From positions 5,001 through 69,000 of the forward strand of contig NC_056427.1 in assembly GCF_905147365.1 (NCBI RefSeq): 64,000 bases of DNA, in the 5' to 3' direction. Shown here piece after piece: positions 24,801 to 34,168 of this stretch (the stretch's first letter is position 1; each line of letters begins with the position of its first letter). The stretch comes from Aricia agestis. Its lineage: Eukaryota; Arthropoda; Insecta; Lepidoptera; Lycaenidae. The position numbers and the translations under genes are program-made. Under the pieces are notes generated by a model. It saw only the letters and a program-made list of their open reading frames with translations, did not search any database and was not told where the DNA came from.

Positions 24801-27172
24801 GAGGGGAAATACTTTGCGTATCCCCCACCCCCTCGGGGGACTATGTATGTATGAAGTATGTGGGACTCCCTACAAGAGGTCTACCCACTAAAACCCCCCC
24901 AGCCCTCCGTCACGCGCCTAGTGCGGGAGGGGCGGGAAACCGCGGAGCCCTATCTCTAATCGGCCCTACCCGGACATCGCCGGCCAGGCACTCCCCTTCA
25001 AGTGCGACCGCTTCCATGATTTCGGCGGCCGTCACAGAGTCGTCAAGGCCGGCGATGCGCATCTCCGCGCAAGCAGCTGGCCGCCCGACTTTCACTTCCT
25101 GAGGCAGGACTGTCTTCAGCCTCGCGGCAAAGGCGTCCGCCTTCTTCTCTGCGCCCTCGCCGGCGATAGTGAGGAGGCGCCCTCCAGTTCGGGCCCGGCG
25201 GAAGCGGACTTGCGGAATATCGAACTCCGCGATGTTCACCGCCCGCCGGGCCGTCTCAAGTGCCTTGGCGTACGTCAAGCCCGCCTTCACGGCCGACTCT
25301 TCAATGGTGAGAGCGACGGCCGCGGTGGCGGGGACGCGAAGCCTTGGCTTTCTCTTCTTCTTCGGGGCGGCTGTAGATGGTGTAGCCACCCCTTTCTTCT
25401 TCTTGGCCCTGGTACCCACCGTGGTCCACGGGGCCTCAGTACGAGGGGAGCTGGTATTCGCTCCCCCTTGTGTCGCCTCCTGAGCAGCCATAGACGGCCG
25501 CTTTTTCTTCTTTCGGCCCTTTTTGGCCTTGGGCGCCTCGGGCGCGGCAGGGGCCTCTTGTGGGGCCCCTGTGGCGACGGGCTGCCGCGTCTTCTTTTGG
25601 GCCGGTTTCCCCTTGGCTTTTGGCTTCGGGGTCCCCGGCGTCTGCTCCGGTATTGCCTCTACACTCTCGACGGGAGCCGGCGTAATACTCCGGGCTCTGT
25701 CCGCCGCGAGCGGAGGTCGCAGTCGAGGCTCTGGGAGGAGCCGACTCTCCAGTCCAGCCAGCCGAGCGTTCAGCATATTGCTGAAGGTCTCTACGTTAGA
25801 ACGAGAGACCTCAGACAACAGCTGGCGCATGTCCTGCTCGGCCGGCTTCGACACTTTTTGACGCAGCGCCTCTAACTCCTTGCGCATAGACTCCACTTCT
25901 TGTTGGAGCCGCGCATTCTGAGCTTCGAGGGCTCGTATCTCTTCCGTCGCTCCGCGGTTCTTCATAGCGGCGACGGTAGTGCGTATGTCACTGACCGCCT
26001 CCTTCAGAAGACGTTGGAATGTCCCCTTCAGGTTGTTCGACTTCGCTGCGACCATGGAGATCGTTCCCAGCGAAGTCTCAACACATTGGGCCAGAGCGTG
26101 GATGGTCTGCTCTGGCCTGTCTTCTTCCATGGGGGCGGGGCTCGCGAGGAGCGAAGAGCGCGTCTCTCGCGCCGCCCTGGCCGCCTCGGCTACCTCTTCC
26201 TCCGCGCGGAGTCGAAGGGCCTCCTCCTTCTCTCTATTCAGGTCGGCCTGCGCCTTCGCCAGACCGACATATTGTCCAGTCGTTGGCGGGCGGCCGCGTC
26301 CTCTCTTGGCTTTTGGCACGGCCCCTTTGCTGAGGGGCGGTGTCACGTCGTCGTCAGAGCGCCTCTTACGGCGCGTCTTCTCCGAGAGTGCGGGCAAGCC
26401 CTCGGAGTCCAGCGATATGCCAGACATCTCACTGGAGTCCGAGAGCCAGTCCTCGCTGTCACATCCGGGATAGTCTCGTCCATGTTGGGAGACTCGACCA
26501 CGAGGGGAGTCTCTACCAAAGTCGTCTTTTCCGGTGCTTGGAGGCGGCATTTTCACGTCGCGTGTCAAGAGGACACGCGGCAGATCCTTGTCGCCTCTCA
26601 GCTTCTTCTTCTGCATCAACTTCAGCATCCGCTCAACGCCGTTGGGCTGCGGCTGACTGAAGTCGATGTCCTCGTCCGTTAGAAGCTCCGCCGCCGGCGC
26701 GGTAATGGGCGCCGGCTTCGGGCTGTCGCGCTTCTTCGCGCTGTCACTTCCTCCTCCTCCTAACGCCGCCAAAATGGCCCTCTGTCTCGCCGCTTTAGCG
26801 GCCTCCTCTTCCTTGTTCACCGCCTTAGCGGCCCCCTCGTCCTTCCTCGCATTAGTTGGCCCCTCCGTATACACGGGCCGGCCACCGTCCGAAGACGGCG
26901 CATGGGATTCCCCGGCTCCTGAGGAGCCGAGACCCACCCGGAGAATACTTTTGCTAATACGATCTGCCATCTTTACTCACTCCGACACCCCGGGTCGCGG
27001 GCCCGTTCGTCACACTGCGGGCGCAGCCAAACATACAAGACCGAACACGCACACAAACACACGCCATACCATACCGGCGTTCAGCCACCCCTCCCGTGTC
27101 AGCGTGAAAATGCTCACGATGGCACGGGGGAGGTGCCCAGGGACACGACGTGGACGGACCGGTATCGCCCCC
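24748..27172 (-). mobile_element. M4: gag-only telomeric retroelement with 3' deletion
   Basis: About 2.4 kb with the shared 5' end and a poly(A) (poly(T) 24748-24798). A deletion near 24950 fuses the ORF1 central domain straight to the 3' UTR, removing the zinc-knuckle region and the first ~200 nt of the UTR. The terminal 3' sequence remains, with a degraded hairpin. Confidence 0.85.
24910..26970 (-). CDS. ORF1 of M4, truncated without zinc knuckles
   Basis: 686 aa from MADRISKSILRVG. Homologous to M3/M5 through the AT-hook, coiled coil, lysine-rich linker and folded domain up to ...DVRVGPIRD. It then reads 14 residues of 3' UTR (ending PAPPALGA) because of the deletion near 24950. All cysteine/histidine clusters are lost, so RNA binding through zinc knuckles is not possible. 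It may be a defective copy carried along in trans, or may have suffered the deletion on insertion. The ORF is otherwise free of stops. Confidence 0.75.
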   Translation of the reverse strand: MADRISKSILRVGLGSSGAGESHAPSSDGGRPVYTEGPTNARKDEGAAKAVNKEEEAAKAARQRAILAALGGGGSDSAKKRDSPKPAPITAPAAELLTDEDIDFSQPQPNGVERMLKLMQKKKLRGDKDLPRVLLTRDVKMPPPSTGKDDFGRDSPRGRVSQHGRDYPGCDSEDWLSDSSEMSGISLDSEGLPALSEKTRRKRRSDDDVTPPLSKGAVPKAKRGRGRPPTTGQYVGLAKAQADLNREKEEALRLRAEEEVAEAARAARETRSSLLASPAPMEEDRPEQTIHALAQCVETSLGTISMVAAKSNNLKGTFQRLLKEAVSDIRTTVAAMKNRGATEEIRALEAQNARLQQEVESMRKELEALRQKVSKPAEQDMRQLLSEVSRSNVETFSNMLNARLAGLESRLLPEPRLRPPLAADRARSITPAPVESVEAIPEQTPGTPKPKAKGKPAQKKTRQPVATGAPQEAPAAPEAPKAKKGRKKKKRPSMAAQEATQGGANTSSPRTEAPWTTVGTRAKKKKGVATPSTAAPKKKRKPRLRVPATAAVALTIEESAVKAGLTYAKALETARRAVNIAEFDIPQVRFRRARTGGRLLTIAGEGAEKKADAFAARLKTVLPQEVKVGRPAACAEMRIAGLDDSVTAAEIMEAVALEGECLAGDVRVGPIRDRAPRFPAPPALGA

Positions 27173-27184
27173 AACCTAACCTAA

Positions 27185-27186
<2 letters not shown>
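27173..27186. repeat. Telomeric repeat spacer, 14 nt
   Basis: Between M4 and M5, 5n+4 nt. Confidence 0.95.
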
Positions 27187-27237
<51 letters not shown>

Positions 27238-30179
27238 GAGGGGAAATGCATTACGCATCCCCCGCCCCCTCGGGGGAAGGGGGCAGGGGTATGTGGGACT
27301 CCCTACACAGGTCTACCCACTAAAACCCCCCCAGCCCTTCGTCTCGCGCCTAGTGCGGGAGGGACGGGTACCGCGGAGCGACTACAACTCCGCCCCTCCC
27401 AGCGCGCAGCCGCAACCGGCACCTTCTTCCAGCGGCTTGAGCCGCGTACCTCACCGAGAGCCCCCCGGGCTATAGGGGGGCTGTCTTCTCGGGACCCTTT
27501 ATGCGGGCGGGGATCCCCCGATCGCCGCCCACGGGTCTAGGCCTCCATCTCCATCGCGGCAGAGACGGGCGGAGCCCGCTTGCCCTTAGGCTTCGGCTTT
27601 TGCCGTGCCTTTTTAGACGGGGCCTTCTCTTCTCCGGGGGCCGGCTTTTTAGCAGATGGGCATCTGCCCAGCACGTGCCCCCTTTCAGCTCTGCCAGCGG
27701 CCTCGCACAGGGAGCAGTTCGGCTCCGCTGCCCCGCACTCTGCCGCCTTGTGCCCCGGCTTCCCGCACCGGAAACATGTCCCACTACGGTCCACCGGGCA
27801 CTGGCACTTGGCAGCCACGTGGCCGATGTCCTGGCAGCGGAAGCAGCGCGTTGGCCTCGCGGCCAGCAACGCCACTCTCGCCGACACCCAACCAATACGC
27901 AACCGCCCAGAGCTCGAGAGCTTCTTGGCGGCCGCGACTGGGAGGCGGACCCAACACGATCCGTCCCCCCGTGGCCCCTCTCTGATTGGCCCCGCCCGAA
28001 CATCTCCGGTCTGGCACCCTCCATCCGATGCGACCGCCTCTACCACTTCTGCGGTCGTCACGGAGTCATCTAGGCCGGCGATGCGCATCTCCGCGCTTGC
28101 AACCGGCCGTCCGACCTTCACCCCTGGTGGCAGGACGGACCTCAGCCTCGCGGCAAAGGCGTCCGCCTTTTCTCTTGCGCCCTCGCCGGAAATCGCGAGG
28201 AGGCGCCCCCCGGTTCGGGCCCGACGGAAGCGGACTTGCGGAATGTCAAGTTCCGCGATGTTCACTGCCCGCCGGGCCGTCTCAAGCGCCTTGGCGTACG
28301 TCATACCCGCCTTCACGGCCGACTCTTCTATTGTGAGAGCGACGGCCGCAGTGGCGGGGACGCGAAGCCTTGGCTTTCTCTTCTTCTTCGGGGCGGCTGT
28401 AGTTGGTGTAGCCACCCCATTCTTCCTCTTGGCCCTGGGACCCACCGTGGTCCACGGGGCCTCAGTACGAGGGGAGCTGGTGTTCGCTTCCCCTTGTGTC
28501 GCTTCCAGAGCGGCCATCGACGGCCGCTTCTTCTTCCGGCCCTTTTTGGCCTTGGGCGCCTCGGGCGCGGCAGTGGCCTCTTGCGGGGCCGCTGCGGCGG
28601 CTGGCTGCCGTGTCTTCCTTGGGGCCGGCTTCCCCTTGGCCTTCTGCTTCGGGGGCTCCGGCGTCACATCCGGTGGAGCCTCTACACTCTCGACGGGAGC
28701 CGGCGTAATACTCCGGGCTCTGTCCGCCGCGAGCGGAGGGCGCAGTCGAGGCTCTGGAAGGAGCCGATTCTCCAGTCCAGCCAGCCGAGCGTTCAGCATG
28801 TTGCTGAAGGTCTCCACGTTAGATCGAGAGACCTCAGACAACAGCTGGCGCATATCCTGCTCGGCCGGCTTCAACACCTGACGGCGTAGCTCCTCTAGCT
28901 CTTTGCGCAAAGACTCCACTTCATTCTGGAGCCGCGCATTCTGAGCCTCGAGGGCCTTCATCTCTTCGGTCGCTCCGCGGCTTCTCATTTCGGCGACGGT
29001 GGCGCGTATTTCGCTGACCGCCTCCTTGAGGAGCCGCTGGAACGTCCCCTTGAGGTTATTCGACTTCGCTGCGACCATGGAGATCGTTCCCAGCGAAGTC
29101 TCAACACATTGGGCCAGAGCGTGGTTGGTCTGCTCTGGCCTGTCTTCATCCATAGGGGCGGGGCTCGCGAGGAGCGAAGAGCGCGTCTCTCGCGCCGCCC
29201 TGGCCGCCTCGGCCACCTCCTCCTCCGCCTGGAGTCGAAGGGCCTCCTCTTTCTCTCTGTTGAGATCGGCCTGCGCCTTCGCCAAGCCGACATATTGTCC
29301 GGTCGTTGGCGGGCGGCCGCGTCCTCTTTTGGGTTTGGGCACCGCTCCTTTACTGAGGGGCGGCGCCATGTCGTCATCAGAGCGCCTCTTCCGGCGCGTC
29401 AAATCCGAGAATGCGGGCAAGCCCTCGGAGTCCAGCGATATGCCAGACATCTCACTGGAGTCCGAGAGCCAGTCCTCGCTGTCATGTCCGTGTAAGTCAC
29501 GTCCATGTTGGGAGACTCGACCGCGAGGGTAGTCTCTACCAATCGGGTCCTTTCCGGTGCTTGGAGGCGGCATTTTCACGTCGCGTGTCAAAAGAACACG
29601 CGGCAGATCCTTGTCGCCTCTCAACTTCTTCTTCTGCATCAACTTCAGCATCCGCTCAACGCCGTTGGGCTGCGGCTGACTGAAGTCGATGTCCTCGTCC
29701 GTTAGAAGCTCCGCCGCCGGCGTGGTAATGGGCGCCGGCTTCGGGCTGTCGCGCTTCTTCGCGCTGTCACTTCCTCCTCCTCCTAACGCCGCCAAAATGG
29801 CCCTCTGTCTCGCCGCTTTAGCGGCCTCCTCTTCCTTCTTCACCGCCTTAGCGGCCCCCTCGTCCTTCCTCGCATTAGTTGGCCCCTCCGTATACACGGG
29901 CCGGCCACCGTCCGAAGACGGCGCATGGGATTCTCCGGCTCCTGAGGAGCCGGGACCCACCCGGAGAATACTTTGCCTAATACGATCTGCCATCATTCTC
30001 AAAACTCCGACACCCCGGGTCGCGGGCCCTTTCGTCACACTGTGGGCGCAGCCAAACACACACACAAACACTCGCCCATACCGGCGTTCAGCCACCCCTC
30101 CCGTGTCACCGTGAAAACGCTCACGATGGCACGGGGGAGGTGCCCAGGGACACGACGTGGACGGACCGGTATCGCCCCC
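27187..30179 (-). mobile_element. M5: full-length gag-only telomeric retroelement
   Basis: About 2.99 kb, shared 5' end at 30179, poly(A) (poly(T) 27187-27235). Contains the 5' UTR, a complete ORF1 and a 300-nt 3' UTR, no ORF2. The 3' UTR has strong GC hairpins, including CCCCCGCCCCC-type arms near 27260 and an AGCCCCCC/GGGGGGCT stem near 27461-27484. Confidence 0.88.
27537..30095 (-). CDS. ORF1 (Gag-like) protein of M5
   Basis: 852 aa as the longest frame. The real start is probably at 29996 or 29993 (MMADRIRQSILRVG), which aligns with M3 and M4; the 33 residues before it come from the 5' UTR. Same domain order as M3: TDEDIDFSQ block, AT-hook KPKRGRGRPP, coiled coil, KKGRKKKRP basic linker, folded middle domain, and zinc knuckles from about residue 751 (CFRCQDIGHVAAKC, CFRCGKPGHKAAEC, CSLC). 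The ending is basic KPKPKGKRAPP followed by MEMEA. Intact. Confidence 0.85.
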   Translation of the reverse strand: MAERRYGRVFVCVFGCAHSVTKGPATRGVGVLRMMADRIRQSILRVGPGSSGAGESHAPSSDGGRPVYTEGPTNARKDEGAAKAVKKEEEAAKAARQRAILAALGGGGSDSAKKRDSPKPAPITTPAAELLTDEDIDFSQPQPNGVERMLKLMQKKKLRGDKDLPRVLLTRDVKMPPPSTGKDPIGRDYPRGRVSQHGRDLHGHDSEDWLSDSSEMSGISLDSEGLPAFSDLTRRKRRSDDDMAPPLSKGAVPKPKRGRGRPPTTGQYVGLAKAQADLNREKEEALRLQAEEEVAEAARAARETRSSLLASPAPMDEDRPEQTNHALAQCVETSLGTISMVAAKSNNLKGTFQRLLKEAVSEIRATVAEMRSRGATEEMKALEAQNARLQNEVESLRKELEELRRQVLKPAEQDMRQLLSEVSRSNVETFSNMLNARLAGLENRLLPEPRLRPPLAADRARSITPAPVESVEAPPDVTPEPPKQKAKGKPAPRKTRQPAAAAAPQEATAAPEAPKAKKGRKKKRPSMAALEATQGEANTSSPRTEAPWTTVGPRAKRKNGVATPTTAAPKKKRKPRLRVPATAAVALTIEESAVKAGMTYAKALETARRAVNIAELDIPQVRFRRARTGGRLLAISGEGAREKADAFAARLRSVLPPGVKVGRPVASAEMRIAGLDDSVTTAEVVEAVASDGGCQTGDVRAGPIREGPRGDGSCWVRLPVAAAKKLSSSGRLRIGWVSARVALLAARPTRCFRCQDIGHVAAKCQCPVDRSGTCFRCGKPGHKAAECGAAEPNCSLCEAAGRAERGHVLGRCPSAKKPAPGEEKAPSKKARQKPKPKGKRAPPVSAAMEMEA

Positions 30180-30203
30180 AACCTAACCTAACCTAACCTA
30201 ACC
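30180..30203. repeat. Telomeric repeat spacer, 24 nt
   Basis: Between M5 and M6, 5n+4 nt. Confidence 0.95.
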
Positions 30204-33200
30204 TTTTTTTTTTTTTTTTTTTTTTTAGGAGGGGAAATACGTTACGTATCCCCCGCCCCCTTGGGGGAAGGGGCGGGGGTATGTGGGACTCCCTACGAGA
30301 GGTCTACCCACTAAAACCCCCCCAGCCCTCCATCAAGCGCCTAGTGCGGGAGGGACGGGAAACCGCGGAGCGACTACAACTCCGCCCCTCCCAGCGCGCT
30401 GCCGCAACCGGCACCTTCTTCGAGCGGCTTGAACCGCTGACCTCGCCGAGAGCCCCCCGGGCTATAGGGGGGCTGTCTTCTCGGGACCCTTTATGCGGGC
30501 GGGGATCCCCCGATCGCCGCCCACGGGTCTAGGCCTCCATCTCCATCGCGGCAGAGACGGGCGGACCCCGTTTGCCCTTAGGCTTCGGCTTTTGCCGAGC
30601 CTTTTTAGACGGGGCCTTCTCTTCTCCGGGGGCCGGCTTTTTAGCAGATGGGCATCTGCCCAGCACGTGCCCCCTTTCTACTTTGCCAGCGGCCTCGCAC
30701 AGGGAGCAGTTAGGCTCTGCTGCCCCGCACTCCGCCGCCTTATGCCCCGGTTTCCCGCACCGAAAACAAGTCCCACTACGGTCCACCGGGCACTGGCACT
30801 TGGCAGCCACGTGGCCGGTGTCCTGGCAGCGGAAGCACCGCGTTGGCCTCGCGGCCAGCAACGCCACCCTCGCCGACACCCAACCAATTCGCAACCGCCC
30901 AGAGCTCGAGAGCTTCTTAGCGGCCGCGACTGGGAGGCGGACCCAACACGATCCGTCCCCTCGTGGCCCCTCTCTAATCGGCCCCACCCGGACATCGCCG
31001 GCCAGGCACTCCCCTTCAAGTGCGACCGCTTCCATGATTTCAGCGGCCGTCACAGAGTCGTCAAGGCCGGCGATGCGCATCTCCGCGCTTGCGACCGGCC
31101 GTCCGACCTTCACTTCTGGTGGCAGGACTGTCTTCAGCCTCGCGGCAAAGGCATCCGCCTTCTTCTCTGCGCCCTCACCGGCGATAGTGAGGAGGCGCCC
31201 TCCAGTTCGGGCCCGGCGGAAGCGGACTTGCGGAATATCGAACTCCGCGATGTTCACCGCCCGCCGGGCCGTCTCAAGTGCCTTGGCGTACGTCAAGCCC
31301 GCCTTCACGGCCGACTCTTCGATGGTGAGAGCGACGGCCGCGGTGGCGGGGACGCGAAGCCTTGGCTTTCCCTTCTTCTTCGGGGCGGCTGTAGATGTTG
31401 TAGCCTCCCCTTTCTTCTTCTTGCCCTTTGGACCTACCGTGGTCCATGGGGCCTCCGTACGAGGGGAGCTGGTGTTCGCTCCCCCTTGTGTCGCTTCCAG
31501 AGCGGCCATAGACAGCCGCTTCTTCTTCCGGCCTTTCTTGGCCTTGGGCGCCTCGGGCGCGGCAGGGGCCTCTTGCGGGGCCGCTGCGGCGGCTGACTGC
31601 CGTTTCTTCTTTGGGGCCGGTTTCCCCTTGGCCTTCTGCTTCGGGGGCTCCGGCGTCACATCCGGTGGAGCCTCAACACTCTCGACGGGAGCCGGCGTAA
31701 TACTCCGAGCTCTGTCCGCTGCGAGCGGAGGACGCAGTCGAGGCTCTGGAAGGAGCCGACTCTCCAGTCCAGCCAGCCGAGCGTTCAGCATGTTGCTGAA
31801 GGTCTCCACGTTAGATCGAGAGACCTCAGACAACAGCTGGCGCATGTCCTGCTCGGCCGGCTTCATCACCTGTCGGCGTAGCTCCTCTAGCTCTTTGCGC
31901 AAAGACTCCACTTCATTCTGGAGCCGCGCATTCTGAGCCTCGAGGGCCTTCATTTCTTCGGTCGCTCCGCGACTTCTCATTTCGGCGACGGTGGCGCGTA
32001 TGTCGCTGACCGCCTCCTTGAGGAGACGTTGGAACGTCCCCTTGAGGTTGTTCGACTTCGCTGCGACCATGGAGATCGTTCCCAGCGAAGTCTCAACACA
32101 TTGGGCCAGAGCGTAGTTGGTCTGCTCTGGCCTGTCTCCTTCCATGGCGGCGGGGCTTGCAAGGAGCGAAGAACGCGTCTCTCGCGCCGCCCTGGCCGCC
32201 TCGGCTACCTCCTCCTCGGCCTGGAGTCGAAGGGCCTCTTCTTTCTCTCTATTGAAATCGGCCTGCGCCTTTGCCAAGCCGACATATTGTCCGGTCGTTG
32301 GCGGGCGGCCGCGTCCTCTCTTGGGTTTGGGCACCGCTCCTTTACTGAGGGGCGGCGCCATGTCGTCGTCAGAGCGCCTCTTCCGGCGCGTCATATCCGT
32401 GAATGCGGGCAAGCCCTCAGAGTCCAGCGATATGCCAGACATCTCACTGGAGTCCGAGAGCCAGTCCTCGCTGTCATGTCCGTGTAAGTCACGTCCATGT
32501 TGGGAGACTCGACCGCGAGGGGAGTCTCTACCAATATCGTCTTTTCCGGTACTTGGAGGCGGCATTTTCACGTCGCGTGTCAAAAGAACACGCGGCAGAT
32601 CCTTGTCGCCTCTCAGTTTCTTCTTCTGCATTAACTTCAGCATCCGCTCAACGCCGTTGGGCTGCGGCTGGCTGAAGTCAATGTCCTCATCCGTTAAAAG
32701 CTCCGCCGCCGGCGCGGTAATGGGCGCCGGCTTCGGGCTGTCGCGTTTCTTCGCGTTGTCACCTCCTCCTAACGCCGCCAAAATGGCCTTCTGTCTCGCC
32801 GCCTTAGCGGCCTCCGCCTCACTCGACGCACTTTGTGCCGCCCCCGTATACGCGCGGCAGACACCCTCTTCCGAGGGTGCACGGGATTCTCCATTGCTGG
32901 TACCCGCCCGGGGAGTATTTTTCAAATTGCGCTTTTCCATCTTGGTTTTCCCATTTAAGGCTGGGTCGACCTTGTGCCCTAATGACCTGGTACTCTCCGA
33001 GTGGCCATGCAGCCCATCGCCGGGCACGAAACTTAGGCTTCGGGGCCCACGGGCCTATCCGTCACACAAACACACACACACATATATACTCAGAAGCACA
33101 CGCTGATGTAGAGAAGAGGTGAACAAAACGAGAAAGACAGAGTAGAGAAGGTGATGAAAAGACAGACAAAATAAAATAAACAACAAACGAAGAGTAAACT

Positions 33201-33326
33201 ATACAAAGAGAGAAAGACAGGAAAGACCGGTGTTCAGCCATCCTGGATACGTCACTTCGTGTAAAGGGCGGGGTGGCGCACCCAGGCGCCCAGGGACACG
33301 AACGTGGACGGACCGGTATCGCCCCC
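30204..33326 (-). mobile_element. M6: full-length gag-only telomeric retroelement, B subgroup
   Basis: About 3.1 kb. Begins at 33326 with the GGGGGCGATACCGGTCCGTC end, then a longer AT-rich 5' UTR (about 33040-33240, AAAGACAG-rich) that is shared with M7 and not with M1-M5. Poly(A) is poly(T) 30204-30226. ORF1 only. Confidence 0.87.
30529..33027 (-). CDS. ORF1 (Gag-like) protein of M6
   Basis: 832 aa, intact. The first 29 residues (MPGDGLHGHSES...) are in frame and resemble M7. A downstream start at 32940 (MEKRNLKNTPRAG) matches the M8 start, so either may be used. It carries the TDEDIDFSQ block, AT-hook KPKRGRGRPP, coiled coil, lysine-rich linker, central domain and CCHC knuckles (CFRCQDTGHVAAKC, CFRCGKPGHKAAEC, CSLC). 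The C-terminal ~130 residues are almost identical to M7 although the N-terminal two thirds differ strongly. Confidence 0.85.
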   Translation of the reverse strand: MPGDGLHGHSESTRSLGHKVDPALNGKTKMEKRNLKNTPRAGTSNGESRAPSEEGVCRAYTGAAQSASSEAEAAKAARQKAILAALGGGDNAKKRDSPKPAPITAPAAELLTDEDIDFSQPQPNGVERMLKLMQKKKLRGDKDLPRVLLTRDVKMPPPSTGKDDIGRDSPRGRVSQHGRDLHGHDSEDWLSDSSEMSGISLDSEGLPAFTDMTRRKRRSDDDMAPPLSKGAVPKPKRGRGRPPTTGQYVGLAKAQADFNREKEEALRLQAEEEVAEAARAARETRSSLLASPAAMEGDRPEQTNYALAQCVETSLGTISMVAAKSNNLKGTFQRLLKEAVSDIRATVAEMRSRGATEEMKALEAQNARLQNEVESLRKELEELRRQVMKPAEQDMRQLLSEVSRSNVETFSNMLNARLAGLESRLLPEPRLRPPLAADRARSITPAPVESVEAPPDVTPEPPKQKAKGKPAPKKKRQSAAAAAPQEAPAAPEAPKAKKGRKKKRLSMAALEATQGGANTSSPRTEAPWTTVGPKGKKKKGEATTSTAAPKKKGKPRLRVPATAAVALTIEESAVKAGLTYAKALETARRAVNIAEFDIPQVRFRRARTGGRLLTIAGEGAEKKADAFAARLKTVLPPEVKVGRPVASAEMRIAGLDDSVTAAEIMEAVALEGECLAGDVRVGPIREGPRGDGSCWVRLPVAAAKKLSSSGRLRIGWVSARVALLAARPTRCFRCQDTGHVAAKCQCPVDRSGTCFRCGKPGHKAAECGAAEPNCSLCEAAGKVERGHVLGRCPSAKKPAPGEEKAPSKKARQKPKPKGKRGPPVSAAMEMEA

Positions 33327-33355
33327 AACCTAACCTAACCTAACCTAACCTAACC
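33327..33355. repeat. Telomeric repeat spacer, 29 nt
   Basis: Between M6 and S3, 5n+4 nt. Confidence 0.95.
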
Positions 33356-34090
33356 TTTTTTTTTTTTTTTTTTTTTTTTTCCGGAGGGGGAAATGCATTA
33401 CGCATACCACCCAGGCGCAGGGGGCGACCCGAGCGGTTATGTGGGACTCCCGTAGCTAATGAGACCACGGTATACCCACTAAAACCCCCCCCCCATCTTC
33501 CGCCACGCCGCATATTGACGGGGCCACAGGAACGATACACACATCTGCGACCCCGCCAGCGGCCCGAAGACACCACGATGGGCGCACAACACATGCGCCC
33601 TCCTCCTCGGCCCCCACCAAGGCTGTAGCAGACGCCCCCCGAGTCTGCTACTTGGAGGCCATGTGGCAGATCAAGTCTGTGGCTCTGCCACCGACCACAC
33701 CTCGGCCGCAGAGGATAGGGCAAGCGGCGCACCGTAATACCTACTTGCCTCTTCCTCTGCGGCCCCACCAATGCCGTTCAAGGAACGGCCCCGCCAGCTC
33801 GCAGGGGGGGTAGGGAAAGCGGCAACCCACCACAATGCCCCCCCCCCCGCGATCCGTCCTCGGCCGCAGAGGATAGGGCAAGCGGCGCACCGTAATACCT
33901 ACTTGCCTCTTCCTCTGCGGCCCCACCTCGGTGCGCATCCGCAGCGGACTCCTCCAGTCCGCTGGGAGCGCCCTCCTCGGGCCAGGCGGCGACACCGGCC
34001 GGCCCTGGTTGCCTCTTTGCTTCACCGCGGTTGTCCAAGCCGCGGTTACTAAGCCCCACCGCCACGACAAGGCGTGCAACCATCGGGGGG
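33356..34090 (-). mobile_element. S3: short non-coding telomeric retroelement
   Basis: 735 nt, poly(A) (poly(T) 33356-33380), 5' end CCCCCCGATGG against AACCTAACC. Same organization as S1, with both 70-bp hairpin repeats. Differs from S1 by scattered substitutions and small indels, so it is an independent insertion. Confidence 0.85.
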
Positions 34091-34117
34091 AACCTAACCT
34101 AACCTAACCTAACCTAA

Positions 34118-34119
<2 letters not shown>
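34091..34119. repeat. Telomeric repeat spacer, 29 nt
   Basis: Between S3 and M7, 5n+4 nt. Confidence 0.95.
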
Positions 34120-34168
<49 letters not shown>

